Positions 20,312 to 29,006 of a stretch of 64,000 nucleotides of DNA are shown here, one piece after another. The DNA lies in contig NZ_CAMYIV010000002.1 in the NCBI RefSeq assembly GCF_947258575.1, positions 310,001 through 374,000 on the forward strand, written 5' to 3'. The translations under genes were made by a program, and so were the position numbers. Every line of letters starts with the position of its first letter. Positions within the stretch are counted from its first letter, which is position 1. The DNA comes from an uncultured Alcanivorax sp. GTDB lineage: Bacteria > Pseudomonadota > Gammaproteobacteria > Pseudomonadales > Alcanivoracaceae. The notes under the pieces were generated by a model, which was given only the letters and a program-made list of their open reading frames with translations, had not been told where the DNA came from and made no database searches.

Positions 20312-20340
20312 ATTATAAAGGAAGCACAGGCCTATTCATA
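20312..20340 (-). promoter_or_regulatory. Candidate mdh promoter
   Basis: On the minus strand a perfect -10 TATAAT (20317-20312) is preceded after 17 bases by TATGAA (20340-20335), a poor -35. It would give an mdh leader of about 100 bases. The -10 is convincing; the -35 is weak. Confidence 0.5.
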
Positions 20341-20378
20341 CTTGGACCGAGGTCCGGTTGACTGACTTGAGGCACGGA

Positions 20379-21464
20379 ATGACGAAATGGGATGTGATTA
20401 TTGTCGGGGCGGCTCAGGCCGGCTGTGCCGCCGCCTGGGATTTGGCGGCGGCCGGACGGCGTGTACTGGTGTTGTCACGGCCTGCCGGGCAGGGCAAACC
20501 CTGCGCTGGCGGGGTGACAGCCAAGGCCCTGAATCGCTACCGATTTTCCATTGCGCCAGTAGTTCGTGAAGTGGTCTCCACTCTCTGGGTCGGGCGTTTT
20601 CCCGCAAACAGCCAGGCTCTGCATGCCCCAAACCCCTTCTGTGTGATGACCGAACGGGCCGAACTGGATGCGTTTTGCCGACAACAGGCGCAGCAGCAGG
20701 GCGCCAGTTTTGTGGAGACACGAGGGGTTCAGTCCCTGCGTCAGGACGGCCGCTCTGTCACCCTGACCACCCGTGAGGGCGAGCGCTTTCAGGCCGACGC
20801 ATTGATTGCCGCCGATGGTGCCCACAGCCCGGTACGCAAACTGTTGGGCGAGCGCCGTTTTGCCGGCGCGGTGGCCATCGAAGGGTGTGTGCCTCGAGAC
20901 CAGCTCTCTCGCTATCCGGGCATGACGCTTGATTTTGCGGCAATCAAAGGTGGCTACGGTTGGCTGTTCCCCAAGGGAGATCATGTCAACGTCGGGCTTT
21001 ACGTGTGGCGCCAGGGTATTGCCTCCCCGAGCCGTGAGCTGCTCGATCGCTACAGTCAGCAACAGCTGGGCACCCGTCCCTCTGGGGTACAGGGCTACCC
21101 GCTGGGTACCTGGCTGCCTCAGTCCCGTTTGTGTCAGGGCAGAATCCTGTTTGCCGGCGATGCGGCCGGTTGTACTGAAGCGCTGCTGGGTGAGGGGATT
21201 TATGGCGCCGTTCTCAGCGGTCAGCTGGCCGCCCAGGCGATTCTTGCCGGGCAACTGGCGAGCTACCCTCAGTGGCTGGCGGGCTGGCGCGAAGAGTTGG
21301 CGACGGTGGAGCAGCTGGCGCGGCTCTTTTACCCGTTAATGCCGCTGTCTACCCGCATGCTGCAGGGTAATCTGGGGGAGACCCTGGTTGAGGGCTTTGC
21401 CCTGGGACTTACCCTGGGTCAATGCAAGCGCCGCTGGCGCGGCGCATCAATCGTCGGGAGATAA
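20379..21464 (+). CDS. FAD-dependent oxidoreductase, geranylgeranyl reductase family
   Basis: A 361-residue flavoprotein with the N-terminal GxGxxG-like motif IIVGAAQAGCAAAWDLA, a CAGG segment (GQGKPCAGGVTAKAL) typical of geranylgeranyl-reductase-like enzymes, the ADGAHSPVRK FAD motif (about residue 145) and the C-terminal FAGDAAGCTEALLGEGI motif. The family reduces isoprenoid double bonds or hydroxylates; the substrate here is unknown. ATG 20379 has GAGG 7 bases upstream and is preferred to a TTG seven codons earlier. Its last 18 bases overlap the end of the convergent AraC gene. Confidence 0.8.
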   Translation: MTKWDVIIVGAAQAGCAAAWDLAAAGRRVLVLSRPAGQGKPCAGGVTAKALNRYRFSIAPVVREVVSTLWVGRFPANSQALHAPNPFCVMTERAELDAFCRQQAQQQGASFVETRGVQSLRQDGRSVTLTTREGERFQADALIAADGAHSPVRKLLGERRFAGAVAIEGCVPRDQLSRYPGMTLDFAAIKGGYGWLFPKGDHVNVGLYVWRQGIASPSRELLDRYSQQQLGTRPSGVQGYPLGTWLPQSRLCQGRILFAGDAAGCTEALLGEGIYGAVLSGQLAAQAILAGQLASYPQWLAGWREELATVEQLARLFYPLMPLSTRMLQGNLGETLVEGFALGLTLGQCKRRWRGASIVGR

Positions 21465-22514
21465 AGCGCTGCCTTGTTGTTCCCGGTAGTGAACCGGGGT
21501 GACACCGAACCAGCGCTTGAAGGCCCGATTGAAAGCGCTTTGTTCCGAATAGCCCAGATCCAGGGCGATCTGGTTTACCGAGCGGTCGCTGTGCAATAAC
21601 CAGTCACAGGCCAGACGTCGGCGTTCATCTTCCAGCAGGCTGGAAAAATCCGTGTTCTCTGAGCGCAACTGGCGGCGCAGGGTCCAGGGCTTTATCCCCA
21701 ATTGGTCGGCGATAGGTTCCAGTTGCGGGACACCCTGCTGCAGGCGTTTCTGAATCTCCAGGCGCACCTGTTCCAGCAAATTGTCGCGGGCATGGTACTT
21801 GGTTACCGCCCGCTGCATGCGAGAACGCGCCACCTTGTGCATTTCCGGGTCCGCATCGCGCAGCGGCAGGTCCAGCAAACCGGCGTCCAGCACGATGGCA
21901 TTCACTGGCTGCTCGAAGGCCACCTCACAGCGGAAGATTCGCTGGTATTCCAGCTCATCGCCCTGGGGCGGGTGGCGAAACAGCACCCTGGCTGGCGACA
22001 TTTCCTTGCCGATCAACCAGCGGCCGTAAACGATGGCGCCGGCGAAGTTGGCATCTATGCGAGCCGGATAAGTGGCCAGGTCTTCCAGGTCGCTTTCCCA
22101 GATAAGCCACAGGGACTTGTCGCGCCACTCAAAGCGCAGCTGGGCACATTCACTGGTGACTTTGGTGAAGGGAATCATCAGCTCGATGGCGTCACCAAGG
22201 GTGGCGCTGGACATGCTGGCATAGCCCAGCTCGCCCATGAAGCGCGGGCGGATGCCTTCGCCCATATGCAGACCGAAAAGCGGATCACCACTTTCTTTCA
22301 TGGCCTGCTTGAGCAGCTGGTTCTCCACCGACATGGCAATCCGGGACTGGGGGTTTTCCAGATCGTCGTTGCTGATACCCAGATCCACCAGGGCACGACT
22401 CAGATCGACACCGGCACGCAGGGCGGCATCCAGCAGGAATTCAAGCCAGAAAGGGGCGACGGTACGCAATTTCAGTGAAGAAGACAGGCTGGCGGACATC
22501 TTGGCTCGCGTCAT
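21447..22514 (-). CDS. AraC-family transcriptional regulator (arabinose-binding-like N-domain)
   Basis: A 355-residue regulator. The N-terminal 200 residues fit the Arabinose_bd (PF12625-type) domain of OruR/ArgR-like AraC proteins (PFWLEFLLDAALRAGVD..., GDPLFGLHMGEGIRP, ELGYASMSSATLGDAIELM). The C-terminal about 100 residues hold the two helix-turn-helix motifs (LEPIADQLGIKPWTLRRQL and VNQIALDLGYSEQSAFNRAF, then KRWFGVTPVHYRE). Such regulators often control lipid, alkane or amino acid catabolism. The start could be ATG 22514 or ATG 22499; neither has a clear ribosome site. The target is unknown. Confidence 0.87.
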   Translation of the reverse strand: MTRAKMSASLSSSLKLRTVAPFWLEFLLDAALRAGVDLSRALVDLGISNDDLENPQSRIAMSVENQLLKQAMKESGDPLFGLHMGEGIRPRFMGELGYASMSSATLGDAIELMIPFTKVTSECAQLRFEWRDKSLWLIWESDLEDLATYPARIDANFAGAIVYGRWLIGKEMSPARVLFRHPPQGDELEYQRIFRCEVAFEQPVNAIVLDAGLLDLPLRDADPEMHKVARSRMQRAVTKYHARDNLLEQVRLEIQKRLQQGVPQLEPIADQLGIKPWTLRRQLRSENTDFSSLLEDERRRLACDWLLHSDRSVNQIALDLGYSEQSAFNRAFKRWFGVTPVHYREQQGSALSPDD

Positions 22515-22594
22515 TTTTGTTATCTGCAGAGGCTACTAGATAACGAGAGGCGGGCGGGGAAGTCAACGGTTCAGGTGAGACAAAGAAGAGAGAG

Positions 22595-22617
22595 CAGGGG
22601 CGGCGGTACCGCCCCTG
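22595..22617 (-). terminator. Terminator of the phasin gene
   Basis: CAGGGGCGG (22595-22603) and CCGCCCCTG (22609-22617) form a 9-bp stem with a 5-base loop. On the minus strand it is followed by a pyrimidine-rich tract (CTCTCTCTTCTTT). It lies 16 bases past the phasin stop. Confidence 0.7.
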
Positions 22618-22632
22618 AGGCTGGCAAAGCGA

Positions 22633-22986
22633 TTATTTCGCTTCTTTGGCCAGCTTGTTGACCTTACGGGTCAGGGTGGCCAACTTCTTGTTCAGGGCTT
22701 CTACCTCATCGCGAGTGGGCAGACCCAGGGCGGAAGCAACTTTGCCGCGGACTTCGTCCAGCTGGGACGGCTGCTTCTTGGCAGTGGTTTTTTTCTGTGG
22801 CTTGGCTACGGCTTTCTGACGCTTCTCGCCAGTTTTCACCAGCGTCTGAAACAGCTCATTGCCGTTTTCTTCCAGACGGGTGTAAGCACCGCGTACGGCG
22901 GTGTTCAATTTTTCCAGAGCCGCTTTGGCTTCGGTAGTAACTTGCTCATAGCGCTCGTTGAGTTGCTCGATCGTAGCGTTGCTCAT
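22633..22986 (-). CDS. Phasin-like / PHA granule-associated protein (PhaF/PhaI type)
   Basis: A 117-residue helical, Lys-rich protein. The N-terminal half is amphipathic helix (ATIEQLNERYEQVTTEAKAALEKL), a Lys/Pro/Ala linker follows (QKKTTAKKQPSQ), and the C-terminus LPTRDEVEALNKKLATLTRKVNKL is the characteristic PhaF/PhaI coiled-coil end. Phasins coat polyester or neutral-lipid inclusions, plausible in an organism that stores lipid. ATG 22986 follows GGAGGGAAG; a longer in-frame reading upstream lacks family similarity. It is monocistronic, with its own terminator. Confidence 0.75.
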   Translation of the reverse strand: MSNATIEQLNERYEQVTTEAKAALEKLNTAVRGAYTRLEENGNELFQTLVKTGEKRQKAVAKPQKKTTAKKQPSQLDEVRGKVASALGLPTRDEVEALNKKLATLTRKVNKLAKEAK

Positions 22987-23263
22987 AGGGGGCTTCCCTC
23001 CGTAGAAAAAATGGATTAGCAAAGCCCTCTGGCGGTGGCTGCGAGGGCGTGAACAAGTGTAAGTCAGGATTCTGACAGTGTTGTTAATGTTGTCTAACAA
23101 TTAAACATGAGGTTTGGCCTACTCATCAGTAGGTAATTTGCTAAGGTCTACATCCAGCCTTTGCGGGGGTAGTCATTATCGCTTCTGAGGCACCATTTTC
23201 CGGCGAATGAAACGCGTCGGGCATGACCGGGCTGTCGGACAGAAATCAGAAAAGGATCCATCC

Positions 23264-24787
23264 ATGTCAGTAGTGATTCGTCAGGGCCACTATCAAGGGC
23301 TTAGCGGTAACGGTGTCACCGAGTACAGAGGCATCCCCTTTGCCTTGCCGCCGCTGGGCGAGCATCGTTTCAAGGCGCCCCGGGCGCTGCCGGACTCTGA
23401 TAACGAGATCACGGCGGATCAATACCCCCAGCCCTCGCTGCAGATGAAGAACCCGTTGATGGGAGTCCATGACTCCAGTGAAGACTGTCTTTACCTGAAT
23501 ATCTGGGTGCCGGAGGGGCAAGGCCCCTTTCCGGTGATGGTCTGGTTCCATGGCGGTGCCTATCTGGCCGGCGCCATTTCCCAGCCGCTGTACAACGGTG
23601 CTGAGCTTGCTCGTAGCCAGCAGGTGGTGGTGGTGAATGCTGCCTATCGGCTGGGAGCCATGGGCTTTGCCGATTTCACGGCGGTGGCGCCGGAGCTTCA
23701 GGCCGACACCAATCTGGGGCTACGCGATCAGCTGGCGGCGCTGGAATGGGTCCAGGAAAACATCAGCGGTTTTGCCGGTGATGCGGATCGGGTCACCGTA
23801 TTCGGGGAATCCGCCGGTGGCTTCAGTGTCTGTGCGCTACTGGCATGCCCGCGGGCCGCAGCACTGTTTCATGCAGCTATCGTTCAGTCCGGTGCGGCGG
23901 ATTTTGTACTGGCGCCGGAACAGGTTCGCAAGGTCACCGATGCCTTTGTGGCCGCTCTGCCCGGCGAGGGCAGTGCGACGGAAAAGCTGCACGATGCCAC
24001 CGCCAAAGACTGGGTCAAAGCCCAGAACCAGGCAGTGAAAGTGCTGGTGGACCGGGGGCTGCGCACGACAACGCCACAGTACGCGATGAATCTTCTTCCC
24101 ATGGTAGATGGTGACCTGTTGCCGCTGCTACCGATCGAGGCCATTGCCGCCGGTGCTGCCGCTGACAAGAGACTGCTGGCCGGGGTCTGCCAGGATGAAT
24201 ACCACTTTTTCCAGTACGCCGGGGTGCTGGCCGGAACAGTGAAAATGGCATCCCTGCGAGACGTGGATGAGCAAGAAATCCAGCGTCGTTTTGAGCGTGG
24301 GCTGCCGGGAAACGGAGCCCGGGCATTTGACTATTATCGCACCAAGGTAACGCCGGATCCGCGTCGCAGCCCGCTGGATGTGTTTTCAGCCATGGAATCC
24401 GATCGCCTTTTCCGTGTGCCCACGGTCCGTCTGCTGGATGCCCAGAGTCGCCATAACCCGGATTGCTGGGGCTTCCAGTTTACCTGGCAGAGCGAGCCCT
24501 TCGGCCTGCCGCTGGGTGCCTGCCATGTGGTGGATGTGCCCTTTGTGTTTGGTGTCACTGATACCCCGGCGGGAATGTATTTCACCGGCGGCGGTGATGC
24601 CGCCAGGGCCCTGTCCCGTAAGGTGCAGGATGCCTGGGGGGCGTTTGCCCACGGTGATGATCCGGGTTGGCAGGGCTGGTCCGCCGGACGGCAGGTGCGC
24701 CAGTTCGGTCCGGGCGAGGAGATGGCCGGTTTGCTGGATGAGGCTGGCGAGGGCCTCTGGGAAACCATCATTCCCTTCCCGAAGTAA
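23264..24787 (+). CDS. Type-B carboxylesterase
   Basis: An alpha/beta-hydrolase of the carboxylesterase type B family, 507 residues, hydrolysing carboxylic esters. The hallmarks are EDCLYLNIWVP (type-B signature 2), the oxyanion hole WFHGGAYLAG, the nucleophile elbow VTVFGESAGGFS (Ser about 187), and a catalytic-His candidate in LGACHVVDVPFVFG. No signal peptide is visible, so it is probably cytoplasmic. ATG 23264 has AAGGA 7 bases upstream. The 277 bases before it hold only promoter-like A/T-rich sequence. It stands alone between the divergent phasin gene and bolA. Confidence 0.88.
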   Translation: MSVVIRQGHYQGLSGNGVTEYRGIPFALPPLGEHRFKAPRALPDSDNEITADQYPQPSLQMKNPLMGVHDSSEDCLYLNIWVPEGQGPFPVMVWFHGGAYLAGAISQPLYNGAELARSQQVVVVNAAYRLGAMGFADFTAVAPELQADTNLGLRDQLAALEWVQENISGFAGDADRVTVFGESAGGFSVCALLACPRAAALFHAAIVQSGAADFVLAPEQVRKVTDAFVAALPGEGSATEKLHDATAKDWVKAQNQAVKVLVDRGLRTTTPQYAMNLLPMVDGDLLPLLPIEAIAAGAAADKRLLAGVCQDEYHFFQYAGVLAGTVKMASLRDVDEQEIQRRFERGLPGNGARAFDYYRTKVTPDPRRSPLDVFSAMESDRLFRVPTVRLLDAQSRHNPDCWGFQFTWQSEPFGLPLGACHVVDVPFVFGVTDTPAGMYFTGGGDAARALSRKVQDAWGAFAHGDDPGWQGWSAGRQVRQFGPGEEMAGLLDEAGEGLWETIIPFPK

Positions 24788-24929
24788 GTGAATAGCGCTC
24801 GATCGCCGGAGATTTCTCACAATCCCCTAAAGCGCGTAGAATACCGCCCCCGTGCGGCCCTGCTACCGCGCTATACGGGTTGTGATCTGCCACATTTGCG
24901 ATGTGGGTGAGTAGAGAGTGGTGAGCGTC

Positions 24930-25262
24930 ATGAGCGTAGCAACATTGATCGAGCGCAAGGTTTCCGAGGCCGTCCCTGTGGCACATTTGGCCCTGGAAAA
25001 CGAAAGCCACAAGCACAGTGTGCCGCCCAATTCAGAAACCCACTTCAAGCTGGTGCTGGTGAGTGATGCCTTTGACGGCATGCTGCCGGTGCGTCGCCAC
25101 CAGTTGCTCTACAAGGTACTGGCCGACGAGCTGGCCGGGCCGGTGCATGCGCTGGCGCTGCACACTTATACCGTGGCGGAGTGGCAGGCCAAAGGGGGTG
25201 AGGTGAGCGAATCGCCTGACTGTCTTGGCGGCAGCAAGCATGATCCGGAGTTCAAGGCGTGA
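24930..25262 (+). CDS. bolA: BolA family protein
   Basis: A 110-residue BolA protein: [26 protein letters not shown], then [30 protein letters not shown], with the conserved His residues that ligate a shared [2Fe-2S] cluster with monothiol glutaredoxins. It matches BolA more closely than IbaG in length and in the [10 protein letters not shown] block. ATG 24930 is chosen; a GTG four codons upstream is possible. It overlaps trhO by four bases (GTGA), so the two are translationally coupled. Confidence 0.9.
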   Translation: MSVATLIERKVSEAVPVAHLALENESHKHSVPPNSETHFKLVLVSDAFDGMLPVRRHQLLYKVLADELAGPVHALALHTYTVAEWQAKGGEVSESPDCLGGSKHDPEFKA

Positions 25263-26209
25263 GTCAGCATAAAGTGGAAAGGTCGGACAGCATTGTCGTT
25301 GCTGCCCTGTACAAGTTTGTCCGTCTGGATGATTGCGAGCAGTTGCGGGAGCCGCTGCTGGCACTGATGTTGGCACAGGATGTGCGCGGCACTCTGTTGC
25401 TGGCCGCGGAAGGCATCAACGGCACCATCTCCGGGCCACGGTCCGGCATTGATACGGTGCTTGGCTGGCTCCGCGAGGATGCGCGTCTGGCGGATCTGGA
25501 GCACAAGGAGTCCTTCCACGACGAACATCCCTTCCTGCGTACCAAGGTTAAACTCAAGAAGGAAATCGTCACCATGGGCGTGGAGGGAATCGACCCCAAC
25601 CGCACCGTGGGTACCTACCTGAGCCCGGAAGAATGGAATGCGGTGATCAGCGATCCGGAAACCCTCCTGATCGATACCCGTAATGATTACGAAGTGGAAG
25701 TGGGCACTTTCAAGGGTGCCATTAATCCGGAGACCCGCACCTTTCGTGAGTTTCCGGACTATGTGAAAGACACGCTGGACCCGGCGAAACACAAGAAAGT
25801 GGCCATGTTTTGCACCGGCGGGATTCGCTGCGAAAAATCCACCGCTTACCTCAAAGAGCAGGGCTTTGATGAGGTCTATCACTTGAAAGGTGGCATCCTC
25901 AAATATCTGGAAGAGATGCCCAAGGAAGACTCCCTGTGGGAAGGTGAGTGTTTTGTTTTCGATGAAAGAGTCACGGTTGATCACGATCTCAATCCTGGCG
26001 AATTTGACCAGTGTCATGCCTGCCGTCGTCCCATTAATGACGACGAAAAGGCCTCGGAAAAATTCCAGCTGGGCGTCTCTTGCCCCAAGTGCTACGACGA
26101 GTCATCTCCTGAGCAGAAGGCGCGTTTCGCTGAACGTCAGAAGCAGATCGAACTGGCCCGCGCCCGCGGTCGCCAGCATCGTGGACAGAACCCCCGCAAG
26201 CCGTCCTGA
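25259..26209 (+). CDS. trhO: tRNA uridine(34) hydroxylase, rhodanese-like
   Basis: The oxygen-dependent tRNA U34 hydroxylase TrhO (YceA) that makes 5-hydroxyuridine. The 316 residues contain an N-terminal acylphosphatase-like domain ([17 protein letters not shown]), a rhodanese domain with the active loop [16 protein letters not shown] (Cys about 182), and a C-terminal Cys cluster (CHACRRP..., CPKCYDE) with a basic tail. The start is GTG overlapping the bolA stop. The nearest alternative would be an uncharacterised rhodanese, but the full domain order fits TrhO. Confidence 0.92.
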   Translation: MSQHKVERSDSIVVAALYKFVRLDDCEQLREPLLALMLAQDVRGTLLLAAEGINGTISGPRSGIDTVLGWLREDARLADLEHKESFHDEHPFLRTKVKLKKEIVTMGVEGIDPNRTVGTYLSPEEWNAVISDPETLLIDTRNDYEVEVGTFKGAINPETRTFREFPDYVKDTLDPAKHKKVAMFCTGGIRCEKSTAYLKEQGFDEVYHLKGGILKYLEEMPKEDSLWEGECFVFDERVTVDHDLNPGEFDQCHACRRPINDDEKASEKFQLGVSCPKCYDESSPEQKARFAERQKQIELARARGRQHRGQNPRKPS

Positions 26210-26211
26210 GC

Positions 26212-26290
26212 TCTCCAGTTTCCAGACACGAGCCTCCAGTCGCGAAGATCCCGGTTGTTGATTTTCGCTGCTGGATTCTCGTTCCGCGAT
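26212..26290. repeat. Inverted pair of heptamer arrays downstream of trhO
   Basis: Left arm, plus strand: TCTCCAG, TTTCCAG, ACACGAG, CCTCCAG, TCGCGAA (26212-26246), five units beginning 2 bases after the trhO stop. Right arm (26290-26263, minus strand) carries ACGAG, TCCAG and GCGAA cores in the same order with the same 7-bp spacing, so in each unit five bases are kept and two vary. Confidence 0.7.
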
Positions 26291-26384
26291 CACAGCATGT
26301 CGCTTCTTAACGGGACAGATCACCAATAGTGCCGCCGGGCGTGATGACATAGACTGGGCACTGCCAGGTCCTCGTGGAGTCTCC

Positions 26385-27122
26385 ATGAAGTGTTTGCTTG
26401 TCAGCCTGTTGGCGGTAGTCACCACCATCGCAGTGGCTGAGCCCGTTCAGGTTGCTGTTTCTGCCAATTTTTCCTCCCCACTGAAACAACTGGTCCAGCG
26501 TTATCGCCAGCAATACCCGCGGGCGGATATTCAAATTACTGTGGGTTCCACCGGCAAGCTTGCCGCCCAGATTCGCCAGGGGGCTCCCTATGATATTTTT
26601 CTGGCGGCGGATGACAGGCGGCCGCAGGAGCTGGCTTCTGAAGGTTTGCTTGAGGCCGACACAGTGCGCACCTATGCCATTGGCAGGCTGGTGTTGTGGT
26701 CACCGGATGCCGGGGCGGTTCTCGATGGCTCTTCGCTGGTGACCGGCATGGTCACTCCGGTGGCCATGGCCAATGCGCGTAGCGCTCCCTATGGCGAAGC
26801 CGCCGAGGCAGTGCTGGAACGGTTTCCACTACCGGATTCGGTGAGCCTGGTGCAGGCGGAGAATGTGGCGCAGAGCTATCACTTTGCTCACAGTGGCGCC
26901 GCAGAGGCTGCCTTTGTGGGCCTAAGCCAGGTACAGGACCAGGGAGGGCGACAGTGGCGTATTCCCGAGGCGTTCTATCCACCGATACGTCAGCAGGGTG
27001 GTGTACTGAGGGATGGACTTGCAGTACATCATTTCTACGATTTTCTGTTTTCTGGCGAGGCTCAGGCAATGATACGCAGCCTGGGGTATCGCACTGATGA
27101 GGCCGCCGATGATGTTGAGTGA
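26385..27122 (+). CDS. modA: Molybdate ABC transporter, periplasmic binding protein
   Basis: A 245-residue exported binding protein: signal peptide (KCLLVSLLAVVTTIAVAEP), then the ModA core AVSANFSSPLKQL, VGSTGKLAAQIRQGAPYDIFLAADDRRP and the YGEAAEAVLER region that contacts the oxyanion. It binds molybdate or tungstate and delivers it to ModB. It is first in a tight modABC operon: modB starts inside its 3' end. No ModE box was recognised upstream; the preceding gap holds a heptamer array. Confidence 0.92.
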   Translation: MKCLLVSLLAVVTTIAVAEPVQVAVSANFSSPLKQLVQRYRQQYPRADIQITVGSTGKLAAQIRQGAPYDIFLAADDRRPQELASEGLLEADTVRTYAIGRLVLWSPDAGAVLDGSSLVTGMVTPVAMANARSAPYGEAAEAVLERFPLPDSVSLVQAENVAQSYHFAHSGAAEAAFVGLSQVQDQGGRQWRIPEAFYPPIRQQGGVLRDGLAVHHFYDFLFSGEAQAMIRSLGYRTDEAADDVE

Positions 27123-27798
27123 TGGCGACTGGCTCGCTCTGTGGGTAGGGGTCAAACTGGCAGTGGTTACCACCCTCATCCTGCTGCTGGTATGCACGCC
27201 GCTGGCCTGGTGGTTGGCCCGCCGTCGTTTGCCCGGGCAGGCGCTACTGGAAGCCTTGCTGGCCCTGCCTCTGGTGTTGCCGCCGTCGGTGCTGGGATTT
27301 TATCTGCTGATCGGGCTGGGACCGAATGGGCCGGGCGGCTGGCTGGCACAATGGGGCGGTGTCCGTTCCCTGGCGTTCAGTTTTACCGGCCTGGTGATTG
27401 GATCTTTGGTCTACTCGCTGCCCTTTGTCCTGCAACCCCTCAAGAGCGCCTTTGCGGCCATTGAGACACGGCAACTGGATATGGCGGCGGTCTCTGGTGC
27501 CCGGCCCATGGATCGTTTTTTCTCGCTGGTGATTCCCCAGGCGCGGCATGGCTATGCCAGTGCGGTGATTCTCGGTATTGCGCATACCCTCGGGGAATTT
27601 GGTGTGGTGCTGATGATCGGTGGCAGCCTGGCCGGGGAAACCCGGGTTGCCTCCGTGGCTCTTTATGAGCATGTGGAGGCGGGGGACTACGCCAGTGCGC
27701 ATCGGTTGGCAGCGGTGCTGCTGGTGGCGTCTGTGTTGATGCTGTGGGCTCTGTTTCGCTGGCAACGAAAGCAGCAGAGCACCGGGGTGATGCCATGA
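27109..27798 (+). CDS. modB: Molybdate ABC transporter permease
   Basis: Inner membrane permease of the molybdate importer, about 229 residues and five or six TM helices. The cytoplasmic EAA loop that contacts the ATPase is visible ([19 protein letters not shown]), followed by the characteristic [21 protein letters not shown] segment of ModB. Three ATGs (27097, 27109, 27112) are possible; 27109 is preferred because GAGG sits 6 bases upstream. The gene overlaps modA upstream and modC downstream (ATGA), so all three are made together. Confidence 0.92.
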   Translation: MMLSDGDWLALWVGVKLAVVTTLILLLVCTPLAWWLARRRLPGQALLEALLALPLVLPPSVLGFYLLIGLGPNGPGGWLAQWGGVRSLAFSFTGLVIGSLVYSLPFVLQPLKSAFAAIETRQLDMAAVSGARPMDRFFSLVIPQARHGYASAVILGIAHTLGEFGVVLMIGGSLAGETRVASVALYEHVEAGDYASAHRLAAVLLVASVLMLWALFRWQRKQQSTGVMP

Positions 27799-28844
27799 GT
27801 CTGACATTCTCTCTGTCTGGCCAGGTGGGGCCATGTCGTTTGCAGGCGCAGGCGCAACTTGCTGCCAATGGTGTGACCGTTCTGTTCGGTCCTTCCGGGT
27901 CTGGTAAGAGCACGCTGCTGAGAATGCTGGCCGGGCTCCAGGATTGCGATGGCGAGATTCGCTTCGGTGATCAGCTCTGGCAAACCGACGACGCCACGCT
28001 GCCGCCCTGGCAGCGTCCCCTGGGCATGATGTTTCAGGAGCCGACCCTGTTTCGCCATTTGAGTGTGCGCGGCAATCTGGACTATGTGGTGAAACGTCGG
28101 GGAGCAGCAGGGGACCTGGACAGCGTGGTAAGTCAGACGCGTATTGAGGGTTTGCTGGGGCGTTCCGTGCAGACACTTTCCGGGGGCGAGGCTCAGCGGG
28201 TGGCGCTGGCTAGAGCGTTACTGGCCGGACCGGAGCTGCTGTTACTGGATGAACCCCTGTCGGCGCTGGATCACGGTCATAAGCAGGAACTGCTGAAGAT
28301 GATCAGTGACATCGCCAGACAGGTACCGGTGATCTATGTCACCCATGATCTGGATGAGCTGCTGACCTTGTCGCGGCAAGTCTGGCTGATGGAGCAGGGA
28401 CGTATCGTGGCGCGGGGCAAGGCTCACGAAGAGCTGGCCCGGCTGGATGGGCCGCTGGCACAGCGTGGCGATGCCACGGCCTTGTTGTACGGTGAACTGG
28501 GGGATTATGACAACCGGGATCACCTGCAGGCGGTGACCGTTGCACAGCAGACATTCTGGCTACCGGCTGCGCAGCCCGTGGCTGGCGAACAGCCGGTACG
28601 ACTTCGCATCGCTGCCCGGGATGTGAGCCTGTGTCGTCAGGCGCCGCAGGATTCCAGCATTCTCAATATCCATCCGGTGCAGGTGGCTGCTTTGCGCGAA
28701 GTAGGGCCGGGACAGGCTGTGGTACAGCTGGCTCTGGGAGACCAACGGTTGTTGGCTCGCATCTCCAGCCGCTCCGCCCGCGAACTTGAGGTGTTCCCGG
28801 GGACGCGACTTTATGCGCAGGTAAAGGCGGTGGCGCTGGGGTGA
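27795..28844 (+). CDS. modC: Molybdate ABC transporter ATP-binding protein
   Basis: ATPase of the molybdate importer, 349 residues. Walker [11 protein letters not shown] (about 32-41), Q-loop MMFQEPTLF, signature [15 protein letters not shown], Walker [13 protein letters not shown] and the switch His (YVTHDLDE) are all intact. A C-terminal TOBE/Mop-like regulatory domain (about 285-349, [13 protein letters not shown]) is typical of ModC. ATG 27795 overlaps the modB stop; an upstream in-frame ATG inside modB is rejected. The transcript ends in a repeat-flanked hairpin. Confidence 0.94.
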   Translation: MSLTFSLSGQVGPCRLQAQAQLAANGVTVLFGPSGSGKSTLLRMLAGLQDCDGEIRFGDQLWQTDDATLPPWQRPLGMMFQEPTLFRHLSVRGNLDYVVKRRGAAGDLDSVVSQTRIEGLLGRSVQTLSGGEAQRVALARALLAGPELLLLDEPLSALDHGHKQELLKMISDIARQVPVIYVTHDLDELLTLSRQVWLMEQGRIVARGKAHEELARLDGPLAQRGDATALLYGELGDYDNRDHLQAVTVAQQTFWLPAAQPVAGEQPVRLRIAARDVSLCRQAPQDSSILNIHPVQVAALREVGPGQAVVQLALGDQRLLARISSRSARELEVFPGTRLYAQVKAVALG

Positions 28845-28848
28845 GGTC

Positions 28849-29005
28849 AAAGCTACAAGCTACAAGCCTCAAGCTAGAACGTGGCTCAATAATGTTGGTA
28901 TTTGAAACACAAGAGGCCACGCCCGGGTCCTTGGCGCGGCCTCTTGCGTTGGAAACCTTACATTCGTTTCTCGTGTTGTAGCTTGAGGCTTGTCGCTTGA
29001 AGCTG
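28849..29005. repeat. Inverted heptamer arrays flanking a terminator (modC / Lgt-like gap)
   Basis: Left arm, plus strand: AAAGCTA, CAAGCTA, CAAGCCT, CAAGCTA (28849-28876), 4 bases after the modC stop. Right arm, minus strand: CAAGCGA, CAAGCCT, CAAGCTA and flanking units (about 28998-28976), abutting the stop of the convergent gene. A hairpin at 28910-28946 lies between the arms, so the whole gap is one nested palindrome. Confidence 0.8.
28910..28946. terminator. Bidirectional hairpin, modC / Lgt-like
   Basis: CAAGAGGCCACGCC (28910-28923) pairs with GGCGCGGCCTCTTG (28933-28946) with one mismatch. U-runs are weak on both strands. The stem is nearly the same as in the glcB terminator at 42.65 kb, so the hairpin itself is repeated. 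Confidence 0.75.
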
Positions 29006-29006
29006 T

